A stretch of DNA of 64,000 nucleotides. It comes from Fimbriimonadaceae bacterium. GTDB taxonomy: Bacteria > Armatimonadota > Fimbriimonadia > Fimbriimonadales > Fimbriimonadaceae. The stretch is taken from contig JAHCHO010000002.1 in NCBI GenBank assembly GCA_026129685.1, positions 248,001 through 312,000 of the forward strand. The letters run 5' to 3'. The number at the start of each line of letters is the position of its first letter. Positions within the stretch are counted from its first letter, which is position 1. This document shows positions 37,897 through 47,959 of the stretch, piece by piece. Made by a program: the position numbers and the translations under genes. The notes beneath the pieces were generated by a model, which was not told where the DNA came from, did not search any database, and saw only the letters and a program-made list of their open reading frames with translations.

Positions 37897-39207
37897 ATGG
37901 GAATTCCCGAGCCCATCGCCTGGGCCCTGAGCGTGCTCTTCCTTCTTGGCAACGCGTTCTTCGTCGCCGCCGAGTACGCGATGGTGGGGGCGCGCAAGAG
38001 CCGCGTCGAAGGTCTCGCCAAGCACGGCAACCGTTCCGCCAAGAGCGTGCTGGAGTCGCTTGGACGAATGGCCTCGTACGTGGCCGGAATGCAGGTGGCG
38101 ATCACCATGCTCGGCCTGTGTCTCGGCGCCATCACCGAGCCGCTCCTCACCGACACCCTCGTGGGGCTGATGGGTCCGCGCCTCGGTCCGGCCGGTCCCG
38201 TGATCTCGATCCTGCTGATGACCTATTCCGTGGTCGTCGTCGGCGAACTCATCCCGAAGTACATGGCCCTGCGCGCCCCGGAGCGGGTGGCCTTGGCCCA
38301 GACCCGGTTTCTGAGGGGAGCGATGGTCCTGCTCGCCCCCGTCGTCTGGGTCGTGCAACGCAGCGGCTTCGGGGTGCTGCGGGCTTTCGGCGTGGACGTG
38401 AGCCGCGACGGCGGCGAAGGACTCTCCAAGGAAGAGCTGTTGCTGGCGGTACGGGCGGCGGAAAGCGAGGGCCACCTCGAAGAAACGCACGCCAGGGTCA
38501 TCTCGAGGGTTTTTCGGCTCGATCGCCTGAAGGTGCAGGACGTGATGATCCACCGGATGGACATCCAGTGGCTCGACGAGGACGCCTCGCGCGAGGACCT
38601 GCCGAACCTGCTGCGGGACATTCGCCATTCGCGAATCCCGGTCTGCCGGGGGGACATCGACGACGTCCTCGGCGTGGTCTACTTGGGAGACATGGTGGCG
38701 CGTTGGGACGACGAGGACTTCGACCTGAAGGAGGTGACACGGCCCGTCGAGACGGTCCCGGAGAGCGTGACCCTCGACCAAGCCGCCCAACTGATGCGCG
38801 AGCGCAAAACCCACATCTTGCTGGTGCTGGACGAGTACGGGGGGACGAGCGGCCTCGTCACGTTGGAGGACATCGTCGAGGAGATCTTCGGCGACATGGA
38901 GGACTCCCTCGAGAGCGATCGTCCGCGGATCGAGCAGGTGGGGCCCTACCGCGTCTCGGCCAGGGCGGACGTTCGCTACGACGAGTTGAGGGAATGGCTG
39001 CGGACCGATCAGGAGTACCCGGACGACGCCGAATTCGAGACCGACACGCTCGCGGAAATCGTGACCAAGCGGCTGGCGCGGGTTCCGGTCTTGGGCGACG
39101 CGGTCGAACTCGGCCTGGGGACGCTGCGGGTCGACAACATGGCGCGACGACGAATCACCCGGCTCTCCCTCACCGTGAAGCGCCGACGATCGAGCGAGGA
39201 AACGTGA
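37897..39207 (+). CDS. CNNM/CorC-family membrane protein with CBS domains (HlyC/CorC-like)
   Basis: A 436-residue protein. N-terminal DUF21/CNNM transmembrane domain (~1-190; 'LFLLGNAFFVAAEYAMVGAR', 'LGLCLGAITEPL'), paired CBS domains (~205-335; 'VQDVMIHRMDIQWLDEDAS', 'KTHILLVLDEYGGTSGLVTL') and a C-terminal CorC_HlyC domain. The family is implicated in Mg2+/Co2+ efflux and resistance. No ribosome binding site is obvious at ATG 37897. Confidence 0.92.
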   Translation: MGIPEPIAWALSVLFLLGNAFFVAAEYAMVGARKSRVEGLAKHGNRSAKSVLESLGRMASYVAGMQVAITMLGLCLGAITEPLLTDTLVGLMGPRLGPAGPVISILLMTYSVVVVGELIPKYMALRAPERVALAQTRFLRGAMVLLAPVVWVVQRSGFGVLRAFGVDVSRDGGEGLSKEELLLAVRAAESEGHLEETHARVISRVFRLDRLKVQDVMIHRMDIQWLDEDASREDLPNLLRDIRHSRIPVCRGDIDDVLGVVYLGDMVARWDDEDFDLKEVTRPVETVPESVTLDQAAQLMRERKTHILLVLDEYGGTSGLVTLEDIVEEIFGDMEDSLESDRPRIEQVGPYRVSARADVRYDELREWLRTDQEYPDDAEFETDTLAEIVTKRLARVPVLGDAVELGLGTLRVDNMARRRITRLSLTVKRRRSSEET

Positions 39208-39457
39208 AACGGATTCGACGGATTTGGGCGTATGATGAGGAAATCGAGAAGCTCTCCGCAAGACGCCCGCCGGTTCAGGACTCGATACGGTCAGGTTGTG
39301 TAATATGGTTTGCGTGGCGTTGAACGCTCAGGGCAGTGGCTTTCGGTCTACAATAGGCCTCCGTGGGGTCGTCCGTTGGTTTTCGGTCCGGCGCGGCGAT
39401 CCGTCGTCGCGAGCGCTCCCGAGCCGCCTCGCGACCGACCTGGAAGGAGCGCGCTAG

Positions 39458-41236
39458 ATGGCCATGACCCGGATGCCGATGGTGCAGTACCTCGTTCAGA
39501 AGGGGTACCTGACCAAGGAGCAACTCGACGAAGCCCTCAAGGTTCAGCAGCAGACCAAGAACCCCGACCTGGGCAAAATCCTGACCGAACTCAACTTGGT
39601 CGGAGAGCGCGAGGTCATCGAGGCCCGCGCCCAAGAGGTCGGCCTCGGGTTCGTGGATCTGGACCGGCAGGAGATCGAGTCGTCCGCCGTCAACATCGTG
39701 CCCGAGCGGCTCGCCAAGCTGCATACCGTGATGCCCGTCCGCAAGGAGGGCATGGTGCTGTACCTGGCGATGGCCAATCCACGGAACATCCAGGCGCTGG
39801 ACGACGTGAAAATGGCGTCCGGTTGCCGGGTGACCCCCGTGCTCGCGGTCCCCGGGGCGATCGAGGACGCGATTCGCAAGCACTACGCGGGCTCGTCCGC
39901 CAACGGCGCCCCCGGAGGCGCGGCGGCGACGGCCATCGCCGGGCAAGGCCAGGTCAACTTCAACGCCGATATTCGCCAGGCGATCGCCTCGGCGGGCGTC
40001 GCGCAGAGCATCAACCGGGTCGGTGAGGAGGACGAGGACAGCGGCGACGAGCAGATGGCGGACCAGGCGCCGATCATCCGCCTCGCGAACGCCCTCATCC
40101 AGCAAGCCATCGCCGATCGAGCCTCCGACATCCACGTCGAACCGCAGCAGCGCCACGTGCGCATCCGGTACCGAATCGACGGCGTGCTCATGGAAGCGAT
40201 GACGGTGCCCAAGAACCTCCAGGCGCCGCTCATCAGCCGCCTCAAAATCATGGCGGACATGAACATCGCGGAGCGGCGCATCCCCCAGGACGGCCGCATC
40301 GAGGTTCGCACCCAGAGCAAAGACTTCGACCTTCGCGTCTCGGCGATCCCGACCCCCTTCGGCGAGAAGATCGTCATGCGCATCCTCGACAAGTCGAGCG
40401 TCATGATCGGCCTGAACAAACTCGGGTTCCTCGAGGAAAACCAGGCGATCATCGAGGACCTCACCGCCCAGCCGAACGGGATGTTCCTCTGCACCGGCCC
40501 GACGGGTTCCGGCAAAACCACCACGCAGTACTCCGTTCTCAACAAACTGAACGTGGTCGGCGTGAACATCCTGACCGTCGAGGACCCGATCGAGTACCAG
40601 TTGGGCGGCATCGCCCAGGTCGGCGTCAACCGCAAAGCGGGTCTGACCTTCGCCACCGCGCTTCGCTCCTTCCTCCGGCAGGACCCCGACATCATCATGG
40701 TCGGCGAAATGCGCGACCTTGAAACGGCGGAGATCGCGATCGAGTCGTCGTTGACCGGTCACTTGGTCTTGTCCACCCTGCACACGAACGACGCACCGTC
40801 GGCGACCCTCCGCATGATCGACATGGGCGTCGAGCCGTACCTGATCGCGGCGACCGTCATCGGGGTCCTCGCGCAACGTCTCGCTCGTCGCCTGTGCCCC
40901 GAGTGCAAGGAGCCGTACGAGATCGAAATGCGAGAACTGATGCGGTTCGGGATCATCGCGGGCGAACCCGACGAAATGGTCCAGATCTACCGGCCGGTGG
41001 GTTGCGAAAACTGCCGCAACACCGGGTACCGCGGTCGAACCGGCATCCACGAACTGATGGTGATCAACGACGAGATCGCCGAACTGGTCGTACGACGCGC
41101 GCCGCTGGCGGACATCCGCGCGGCGGCGAAAGCGAACGGCATGAAAGAACTGCGCGAGGACGGCCTCAAAAAGGTGCTCGCCGGTGTGACCGACCCGACC
41201 GAAGTGCGGCGCGTCGTGTTCACCGCCGGCCACTAA
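39458..41236 (+). CDS. pilB: type IV pilus assembly ATPase PilB
   Basis: The 592-residue extension motor has an N-terminal MshEN/GspE-N domain (~10-150; c-di-GMP-binding in relatives), then a hexameric ATPase with Walker A 'GPTGSGKTTT' (~350), Walker B 'DPDIIMVGEMRDLET' and the tetracysteine zinc site ('CPEC' ~480, 'CENC' ~516). It is first in a pilB-pilT-pilC operon. AAGGAG lies just upstream of ATG 39458. A TACAAT at 39349-39354 may be the promoter, giving a ~100-base leader in which I see no riboswitch. Confidence 0.95.
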   Translation: MAMTRMPMVQYLVQKGYLTKEQLDEALKVQQQTKNPDLGKILTELNLVGEREVIEARAQEVGLGFVDLDRQEIESSAVNIVPERLAKLHTVMPVRKEGMVLYLAMANPRNIQALDDVKMASGCRVTPVLAVPGAIEDAIRKHYAGSSANGAPGGAAATAIAGQGQVNFNADIRQAIASAGVAQSINRVGEEDEDSGDEQMADQAPIIRLANALIQQAIADRASDIHVEPQQRHVRIRYRIDGVLMEAMTVPKNLQAPLISRLKIMADMNIAERRIPQDGRIEVRTQSKDFDLRVSAIPTPFGEKIVMRILDKSSVMIGLNKLGFLEENQAIIEDLTAQPNGMFLCTGPTGSGKTTTQYSVLNKLNVVGVNILTVEDPIEYQLGGIAQVGVNRKAGLTFATALRSFLRQDPDIIMVGEMRDLETAEIAIESSLTGHLVLSTLHTNDAPSATLRMIDMGVEPYLIAATVIGVLAQRLARRLCPECKEPYEIEMRELMRFGIIAGEPDEMVQIYRPVGCENCRNTGYRGRTGIHELMVINDEIAELVVRRAPLADIRAAAKANGMKELREDGLKKVLAGVTDPTEVRRVVFTAGH

Positions 41237-41296
41237 GGCGGGTCCGAGCCAAACGGCGGAACCCGTTTCCGCGAGAACGATCCAATAGAGTAACGC

Positions 41297-42559
41297 ATGA
41301 GCAACGTACAGCGCCCGATGCCCGGCCAGCCTCCAATGCCGAACCCCATGGCCCGCCCTCCGATCGGCGGTCCCCTGACCCCGCCCCCGGTCGAAGAGAA
41401 GAAGGACGAACTGATCCCGCCGGGGCCGCGAAGGGTCCTTGAGGACATCCACATCGACGAGTTGCTCGACTACGTCATCGAGATGAACTGCTCGGACCTC
41501 CACGTGTGCGCGGACTCGCCCCCCGTCATCCGCCACGACGGCGCGCTCAAGCGGCTGAACTACGAGGCGTTCACCCCTCAGGACACCCAACGGATGATGT
41601 ACGAGATCATCTCGGACGAGCAGGTGCACCGGTTCGAAACGACGCTCGAACTCGACTTCTCGTACGCGATGCCCCGACGGGCGCGTTTCCGCGTCAACAT
41701 GTACCGCGACCGGGGCGCGGTGGCGGCGGCCTTCCGCCTGATCGCGACCAAGATTCCCACGGTAGAGCAGCTCAACCTGCCGCCGTTTCTGAACACCCTT
41801 ACCGAGAAGCCGCGCGGCCTCATCCTGGTCACCGGGCCGACGGGTTCCGGTAAGTCCACCTCGCTCGCGGCGATGTTGCACCACATCAACATGACGACGG
41901 CGGTGCACATCATCACGATCGAGGACCCGATCGAGTACCTGCACGAGCACCGCATGTCGGTCATCAACCAACGTGAACTGGGCGGCGACACGAAGAGCTT
42001 CGCCAACGCCCTTCGCGCCAGCCTCCGCGAGGACCCGGACGTGTTGCTCGTCGGTGAAATGCGCGACATGGAGACGATCGCCCTCGCCATCACCGCCGCC
42101 GAAACGGGCCACTTGGTCTTCGCCACCCTGCACACGAACTCGGCGGCGGAATCCATCGACCGCATCATCGACGTCTTCCCCCCCGGCCAGCAGGAGCAGA
42201 TTCGCGTGCAGCTCGCGAACAACCTCCAAGCCGTCATCACCCAGCAGTTGCTGCCGAAGGCGAGCGGGTCGGGACGCGTGCCCGCGATCGAGATCATGGT
42301 CGCCTCCCCCGCCGTCCGCAACCTGATCCGCGAGAACAAGACGCACCAGATTCCGTCCATGATCCAGACCAGCCGACAGGCGGGCATGATGACGATGGAC
42401 CAGTGCCTTCGTGAGCTCTACATTCGCGGTCAGGTCACGTGGGACGAGATCATGACCCGCGCCCACAACGTGGACGAGTTGAAGAAGATGCTCAACACGC
42501 CGCAAGAGGGCGACGACCGCCTCTCGCGCGGAGGGCCGCCTCCGACGGCCCGACGCTGA
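41297..42559 (+). CDS. pilT: type IV pilus retraction ATPase PilT with proline-rich N-terminus
   Basis: A 420-residue retraction motor. After a ~40-residue Pro/Met-rich extension ('MPGQPPMPNPMARPPIGGPL') comes the PilT core: 'NCSDLHVCADSPPVIRHDG', Walker A 'GPTGSGKSTSL' (~182), 'EDPIEYLHEHR', 'GEMRDMETI' and the PilT-specific 'AVRNLIRENKTHQIPSMIQT'. The extension is longer than in typical ~345-residue PilT. It sits 60 bases after pilB and 28 before pilC. Confidence 0.95.
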   Translation: MSNVQRPMPGQPPMPNPMARPPIGGPLTPPPVEEKKDELIPPGPRRVLEDIHIDELLDYVIEMNCSDLHVCADSPPVIRHDGALKRLNYEAFTPQDTQRMMYEIISDEQVHRFETTLELDFSYAMPRRARFRVNMYRDRGAVAAAFRLIATKIPTVEQLNLPPFLNTLTEKPRGLILVTGPTGSGKSTSLAAMLHHINMTTAVHIITIEDPIEYLHEHRMSVINQRELGGDTKSFANALRASLREDPDVLLVGEMRDMETIALAITAAETGHLVFATLHTNSAAESIDRIIDVFPPGQQEQIRVQLANNLQAVITQQLLPKASGSGRVPAIEIMVASPAVRNLIRENKTHQIPSMIQTSRQAGMMTMDQCLRELYIRGQVTWDEIMTRAHNVDELKKMLNTPQEGDDRLSRGGPPPTARR

Positions 42560-42587
42560 CGCCGATACCTAGACCGAGGAACGAACG

Positions 42588-43835
42588 ATGCCGATTTACA
42601 GCTACTCCTTCCGGGACGCCAGCGGTGGCGTGCAAAAGGGCACCGCCGACTCCGAGAGCGAAGACACCCTAAGGAAAAGGTTCGAGGAACAGGGCTTCAC
42701 CATTCTCGAGGTGAAGATGATCCGGTCGAGGGGAACCCGCCAGAAGAACTACGGGCGGGTCAAACTCGGCAACTTGGCGGTGTTCTGCCGCCAGTTCTCG
42801 ACCATGGTCGACGCGGGCGTCTCCCTTGTGCGGTGCCTGGACGTGCTGGGGGCCCAGACCCAGGATCCGAAGCTCAAGAAGATCCTGTCGGACATCGGTG
42901 AGCGCGTCGAATCCGGCGAAAGCCTCTCGCGCGCAATGCAGCGCCACCCGCGCACCTTCAGCTCGTTGTTCATCGGCTTGGTTCGGGCCGGTGAAATCGG
43001 CGGTGTGTTGGAGGAGTCCCTCCAGCGTCTCGCCCAGTTCCTCGAAAAGGACGTCGAACTCCGCCGCAAGGTGAAATCGGCCCTGACCTATCCGGTCTTG
43101 GTCGTCGTGTTCGCGACCGGCATCGTCGGCTTCTTGGTCTACTGGTTCGTCCCGCAATGGGCGACGATTCTCAACGACCTTGGGTTGAAGGGCGACCAAC
43201 TGCCCGCCAGCACCCAGTTCCTCATCGACGTGGCGAACCTGATGAAGAACCAGAGCTGGGTCATCGTGATCGCCCTCGTGACCGTGTTCGTCAGCCACAA
43301 GCTGTTCGTCAGCACCCGCTTCGGACGTCGGGTGATGGACCGCGTGAAGCTCAAGGTGCCGGTGTTCGGCAAGTTGCACCACAAAGTGTGCATGGCCCGC
43401 TTCAGCCGGACGATGGGCACGCTGCTGACCTCGGGCGTTCCGATCCTGCAGGCCATGGAGACGGTTTCCGGCGTCGTCGGCAACACGATCATGTCGGACG
43501 CCATCCTCGAGGCGCGCGCGCGGATTCGTGAAGGCGACCGCATCGGCGACCCGCTCGAGGCCTCCCGCCTGTTCCCGCCGATGGTCGTCCACATGATCGG
43601 CGTCGGCGAGGAGTCCGGTTCGCTGGACTACATGCTCCAGAAGATCGCCGACTTCTACGAGGCGGAGGTCGAAGCGTCGCTCGCGTCCCTGACGGCGGCC
43701 CTCGAACCGATCCTGATCGTGGGGCTGGGCTTCGCCGTCGGCTTCATCGTCGTTTCGATGTTCATGCCGCTCGTCCAGGTCATCAGCCAACTCTCCTCCG
43801 GTCAGGACGAGGAAGGTAAAGGCGGCGACGAGTAA
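42588..43835 (+). CDS. pilC: type IV pilus inner-membrane platform protein PilC
   Basis: A 415-residue protein with two GspF domains. 'QNYGRV'-like soluble N-domain ('LGNLAVFCRQFSTMVDAGVS'), then membrane helices ('ALTYPVLVVVFATGIVGFLV'), and a second domain ('MARFSRTMGTLLTSGVPILQ', 'VVHMIGVGEESGSLDYML') ending with a helix ('ILIVGLGFAVGFIVVSMF'). It anchors PilB/PilT to the inner membrane. Third gene of the operon, followed by a terminator hairpin. Confidence 0.95.
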   Translation: MPIYSYSFRDASGGVQKGTADSESEDTLRKRFEEQGFTILEVKMIRSRGTRQKNYGRVKLGNLAVFCRQFSTMVDAGVSLVRCLDVLGAQTQDPKLKKILSDIGERVESGESLSRAMQRHPRTFSSLFIGLVRAGEIGGVLEESLQRLAQFLEKDVELRRKVKSALTYPVLVVVFATGIVGFLVYWFVPQWATILNDLGLKGDQLPASTQFLIDVANLMKNQSWVIVIALVTVFVSHKLFVSTRFGRRVMDRVKLKVPVFGKLHHKVCMARFSRTMGTLLTSGVPILQAMETVSGVVGNTIMSDAILEARARIREGDRIGDPLEASRLFPPMVVHMIGVGEESGSLDYMLQKIADFYEAEVEASLASLTAALEPILIVGLGFAVGFIVVSMFMPLVQVISQLSSGQDEEGKGGDE

Positions 43836-43855
43836 CCCGAGACTTCTGGGCACCG

Positions 43856-43886
43856 GGGTCTGGGTGGCGTGTCCACCCAGACCCTT
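43856..43886 (+). terminator. terminator of pilB-pilT-pilC
   Basis: GGGTCTGGGTGG (43856-43867) and CCACCCAGACCC (43873-43884) form a perfect 12-bp stem with a 5-base loop, followed by TT only. Confidence 0.78.
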
Positions 43887-44038
43887 GGCGTCGCCCCTCG
43901 CACGGTTCGGGAACTAAGCGCCCGAACTCCCGAAGTTCCGGCGCAGGGACAACGAGCATGGTCCCGAAATGTCCCCGGACTCCAGAGCCTTCGGCTCCCC
44001 ATGCGGTCGGGTCGCCAAGTCAGTAAACTCTGGGGCCT

Positions 44039-46687
44039 ATGTCCGATCGTTACGAACCGGCCGCGTTCGAGGCCAAGTGGCAGGCCCGGTGGCGAGACGC
44101 CAACCTGTTCGCCACCCGCGAAGAACCCGAGAAGCCCAAGTTCTACGGCCTCGACTTCTTCCCGTACCCCAGCGGCGCGGGGCTCAGCGTCGGACATGTG
44201 CGCAACTACCTCGGGTCGGACGTCGTGTGCCGGATGAAGGCGATGCAGGGCTTCAACGTGTTGCACCCGATGGGGTTCGACGCCTTCGGCCTGCCCGCCG
44301 AAAACGAGGCGATCGCCAAGCGGACCCACCCCGCGCCGATGATCGAGCGGTACGCGGACACCTACCGACGCCAAATGGAACTCGTCGGGATCGGCTACGA
44401 CTGGTCCCGCTCGTTCAAGTCGAGCGATCCCGACTACTACCGCTGGACCCAGTGGATCTTCAAACTACTGTACGAGCGCGGGTTGGCCTATCGCCGCCTC
44501 GCGAGCGTGAACTGGTGCCCGGTGGACAAGACGGTGCTCGCCGACGAGGAGGTCGTGGCCGGGCGATGCTGGCGTTGCGACAGCCCCGTCGAGCGCAAGC
44601 AGATTCCCCAGTGGTTCTTCAAGATCACCGAGTACGCACAGCGCCTGCTGGACGACCTGGACGATCTCGACTGGCCCGAAGGCATCAAGCAGATGCAACG
44701 GAACTGGATCGGCCGCTCGGAAGGAGTCGAGTTCGCGATGAAGGTGTCCCCCACGACGCCCTCCGCCGGCGACGAAACCGACTTCCGCGTGCTGCCGAAG
44801 GAGCGAGGGCTGTCCTTCCGCGTGTTCACCACCCGGATTGACACGATCTTCGGAATGACCTTTTGCGTCCTCTCCCCCGAGCATCCTCTCTTGCCGAACC
44901 TCCTGGCCAAGGTCGACGTCGGCCATCGGCGCGCGGTCGCGGCGTACCAGGCGGCGGCGAAGCGCTTGAGCGACGCCGACCGGCAAGCGGCGACCCGCGA
45001 GAAGACCGGCGTGTTTACCGGTGCCCACGCGATCAACCCCGCGAACGGCAAACGGGTGCCGATCTACGTCGCGGACTACGTGCTGATGGGATACGGCACC
45101 GGCGCCATCATGGCCGTCCCCGGCCACGACGAACGCGACTTCGAGTTCGCCCGTAAGTACGGCTTGGACGTCGTCCGCGTCATCGCCCCGTCCGACGGCA
45201 GCGAACCGGACCTGCCGTGGACCAACAAGGAAGGGGCGGTGCTGGTGAACTCGGGCGAGTACAGCGGCAAGCCGGTCAAGGAGGCCCAGCGGCAGTTGGG
45301 TGAATGGATGGAAGCGCTCGGACTGGGCGAACGCAAGATCCAGTTCAAACTGCGCGATTGGCTGATCAGCCGCCAACGGTACTGGGGCTGCCCGATTCCG
45401 ATCCTGTACACCGCCGACGGGCACGACCATGCGGTCGCGGACGAGTGCCTGCCGGTGACGTTGCCCGACGTCGAAAACTACGAACCGGGCGACGACGGAT
45501 CATCCCCCCTCGCCCGCATCCCCGAATTCGTCAACGCGACGGACGCCAATGGTCGACTCGGTCGGCGCGAGACCGACACCATGGGCGGTTTCGCGTGCTC
45601 GTCCTGGTACTTCCTGCGGTTCTGCGACCCGCACAACGACAAGGCGGCCTGGGACCCGGAAGCGGTCAAACGCTGGATGCCGGTGGACTGCTACGTCGGC
45701 GGGGCCGAGCACGCCGTGATGCACCTGCTCTACGCCCGCTTCTGGACCAAGGTGCTGTTCGACGCCGGCTTGGTACCCGTGAACGAACCCTTCAAGCGCC
45801 TCGTCAACCAAGGCATGGTCCAGGCGCCCACTCCCTACCGCAAGCCCCGACCCGGGGAGGCGCTGGCGATCGGCGAGGAAGGGGTCCGCATCACGTTCGA
45901 GGAAGCGGCCGCTCTGCCGAAGGACGAGGTGTTCATCCGGAACGAGAAGATGAGCAAGTCGAAAGGCAACGTGGTGACCCCGGAGGAGGCTGTGGCAAGA
46001 CACGGCGCCGACGCGTTGCGCGTGTTCGAGTTGTTCGTCGCCCCCTTCGATATGGACGTCGTGTGGTCGGAGGAGGGCATGTCCGGCGCCGTGCGCTTCC
46101 TGCACCGGGTTTTCAAACTCGCGTCGGACCTGCGCCCGACCTACGACCGGCAATGGAGCGAACGGATCGGCGCCGCCGACCTCGGTCCCGCCGCCAAGGA
46201 CCTGCGCCGCGCAACCCACCAGTCGATCCGCAAATGCGGCGGCGATCTCGACCGCTTCGCGTTCAACACCTACGTCGCCGAACTGATGAAGTTCGTGAAC
46301 GCGATGAACGACTTCTTGAAGAAGGAGCGTCGGGACGACGACGCTCTTGCCGGGAGCGAGGCCCTCGAAACCCTGATCCTCCTCCTCGCCCCCGCCGCGC
46401 CGCACTCTGCCGACGAGCTGTGGGCGTCGCTCGGCAAGGACGGCTTCACCTATCGAGCGGCTTGGCCGACATTCAGCGAGGAACTTGCCCGCGACGAGAC
46501 GGTGACGATCGCCGTGCAGGTGAACGGCAAACTGCGGGACACGCTCGAACTACCCGCCGATGCGGACAACGCGACCCTCGAGGAGGCGGCGCTGGCCTCT
46601 CCCAAAGTGCGCGTGTTCACCGAAGGCCATGGCGTCCGTAAGATCATCGTCGTGCCCAAGAAGCTCGTCAACTTGGTCGTGAACTGA
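44039..46687 (+). CDS. leuS: leucyl-tRNA synthetase
   Basis: The 882-residue class I synthetase has the HIGH region 'FPYPSGAGLSVGHVRNYLG', the editing domain (~230-420; 'DTIFGMTFCVLSPEHPLL'), and the KMSKS loop 'NEKMSKSKGNVV' (~637). An anticodon-binding domain follows. It begins at ATG 44039 nine bases after TAAACT (44024-44029). No T-box leader is present. The TPR lipoprotein gene starts immediately after its stop. Confidence 0.95.
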   Translation: MSDRYEPAAFEAKWQARWRDANLFATREEPEKPKFYGLDFFPYPSGAGLSVGHVRNYLGSDVVCRMKAMQGFNVLHPMGFDAFGLPAENEAIAKRTHPAPMIERYADTYRRQMELVGIGYDWSRSFKSSDPDYYRWTQWIFKLLYERGLAYRRLASVNWCPVDKTVLADEEVVAGRCWRCDSPVERKQIPQWFFKITEYAQRLLDDLDDLDWPEGIKQMQRNWIGRSEGVEFAMKVSPTTPSAGDETDFRVLPKERGLSFRVFTTRIDTIFGMTFCVLSPEHPLLPNLLAKVDVGHRRAVAAYQAAAKRLSDADRQAATREKTGVFTGAHAINPANGKRVPIYVADYVLMGYGTGAIMAVPGHDERDFEFARKYGLDVVRVIAPSDGSEPDLPWTNKEGAVLVNSGEYSGKPVKEAQRQLGEWMEALGLGERKIQFKLRDWLISRQRYWGCPIPILYTADGHDHAVADECLPVTLPDVENYEPGDDGSSPLARIPEFVNATDANGRLGRRETDTMGGFACSSWYFLRFCDPHNDKAAWDPEAVKRWMPVDCYVGGAEHAVMHLLYARFWTKVLFDAGLVPVNEPFKRLVNQGMVQAPTPYRKPRPGEALAIGEEGVRITFEEAAALPKDEVFIRNEKMSKSKGNVVTPEEAVARHGADALRVFELFVAPFDMDVVWSEEGMSGAVRFLHRVFKLASDLRPTYDRQWSERIGAADLGPAAKDLRRATHQSIRKCGGDLDRFAFNTYVAELMKFVNAMNDFLKKERRDDDALAGSEALETLILLLAPAAPHSADELWASLGKDGFTYRAAWPTFSEELARDETVTIAVQVNGKLRDTLELPADADNATLEEAALASPKVRVFTEGHGVRKIIVVPKKLVNLVVN

Positions 46688-46688
46688 C

Positions 46689-47324
46689 GTGACCCGTCTT
46701 CTTTGCCTCGTCGGTCTGGCGTTCATCGGACTCACCATCCCGGGCTGTGAGCCGGGAGGCAAGGGCCAGATTCCGATCATCCGCAACGGCGAGACGTTCA
46801 ACCGAGTCTTGGCGGAGGCGGAAGAGCACTCGCGCGAGATTCTGGAACGCTACGACCGCGACGAGGAACTCACCGACGCGGACCGCAAGGAACTCGAGGA
46901 GGCCAAGCTCAAGTTCGAGGGACTGATCGGGTTCCAGCCCGAAGGGTTCGCCCTGCACTTTGGGATGGCCAAGGTGCTCCAGGGCTTGGACGAGCACGAC
47001 ACGGCGGTTCAGGGGTTCGAACGGGCGATCGCCCTGGCCCCCCCCCAGGGCTCGGAGGACGTCCGACGCACCGTGGCCGAGGCGTACGGACAAATCGCCC
47101 GCAGTTCGATCTTCCTGGCCCGCTACTCCGAGGCGTCCGAGGCGGCGAAACGGGCGCTCGCGATGTACCCTCGCAACCCGGACTACCTGTCCTATCTCGC
47201 CTCGGCGGCGATGCAACTGGGCGACCTGAAGTTCGCCCGCGAGACCCTCGACAAGGCGCTCCGCATCGACCCGACCCATGAGCGAAGCCGACGCCTTCGC
47301 CGGTTCCTTGATATGCGGGCCTGA
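46689..47324 (+). CDS. TPR lipoprotein
   Basis: A 211-residue lipoprotein (lipobox 'LTIPGC') with three to four tetratricopeptide-like helical pairs from ~60 on, such as 'FALHFGMAKVLQGLDEHDTA' and 'PDYLSYLASAAMQLGDLKFA'. The start is GTG 46689, two bases after the leuS stop. TPRs mediate protein contacts; the partner is unknown. A short GC stem with a T5 tract (47336-47354) may terminate the transcript. Confidence 0.8.
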   Translation: MTRLLCLVGLAFIGLTIPGCEPGGKGQIPIIRNGETFNRVLAEAEEHSREILERYDRDEELTDADRKELEEAKLKFEGLIGFQPEGFALHFGMAKVLQGLDEHDTAVQGFERAIALAPPQGSEDVRRTVAEAYGQIARSSIFLARYSEASEAAKRALAMYPRNPDYLSYLASAAMQLGDLKFARETLDKALRIDPTHERSRRLRRFLDMRA

Positions 47325-47468
47325 TTCGAGCGCTCGCCGCTTCAACGGCTTTTTCCCCTTCGCGGTGCGAAATCGCGGTGGAGAACGTCTGGAAGAAAGG
47401 CAGGGTTTGCCACCGCATCTTGCGGTTCGAGGGGTCCCAAGGCCCAAGATATGGGGCCGACGGTAGGT

Positions 47469-47942
47469 ATGCGTTGTCCGTTCTGTGGTCACGAGGAGCA
47501 CAAGGTGCTCGATTCCCGTCCGGCGCGCGGGGGCGACGCCGTGCGTCGACGCCGCGAGTGCGACGGTTGTCGTCGCCGGTTCACAACCTTCGAGGCGCCC
47601 GAAGGATTGCGGCTCTTCGTCGTCAAGCGGGACGGGTCCCGGGAGGAGTTCGACCGCGAAAAGGTGCTGAAGGGGATGGTCGTCGCCTGCCGCAAGCGCC
47701 CCGTCTCGGTCGAGACCTTGCGCGAGGCCGCCGAGCGCATCGAGCGAGACCTGCTCACCTGCTACGAGGACGAGGTCCCCAGCGGCGAGGTGGGCGAGCG
47801 AGCGATGCAGGAACTGCGCGACATCGATACTGTGGCCTACGTTCGGTTCGCCAGCGTGTACCGACGGTTCCAAACGCTGGACGACTTCTTCGAGATCGTC
47901 AAGGCGGAGCGCCGCCCGGCGACCGCCCGAAAGCGCCCCTGA
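47469..47942 (+). CDS. nrdR: transcriptional repressor NrdR
   Basis: A 157-residue regulator that senses dNTPs/ATP and represses ribonucleotide reductase genes. The zinc ribbon is 'MRCPFCGHEEHKVLDSR' with 'CDGCRRRFTTFE', and the ATP-cone domain starts 'FVVKRDGSREEFDREKVLKG'. ATG 47469 is preferred over ATG 47451 because NrdR proteins begin at the M(R/K)CP motif. nrdJ lies directly downstream, with NrdR boxes in its promoter, so the regulator sits next to its target. Confidence 0.95.
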   Translation: MRCPFCGHEEHKVLDSRPARGGDAVRRRRECDGCRRRFTTFEAPEGLRLFVVKRDGSREEFDREKVLKGMVVACRKRPVSVETLREAAERIERDLLTCYEDEVPSGEVGERAMQELRDIDTVAYVRFASVYRRFQTLDDFFEIVKAERRPATARKRP

Positions 47943-47959
47943 GAAGATTCATCCCCAAA

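Noticed and set aside
39355-39457. c-di-GMP riboswitch in the pilB leader
   Set aside because: No GEMM-type conserved helices or GNRA tetraloop/receptor pattern are visible.
39275-42505. A 1076-residue minus-strand open frame antisense to pilB and pilT
   Set aside because: It is the mirror of GC-rich codons of two well-supported genes and resembles no protein; similar long shadows occur opposite ppdK and groEL.
43887-44038. Possible T-box leader before leuS
   Set aside because: No AGGGTGGNACCGCG motif or long leader; the -10 lies nine bases from the ATG.
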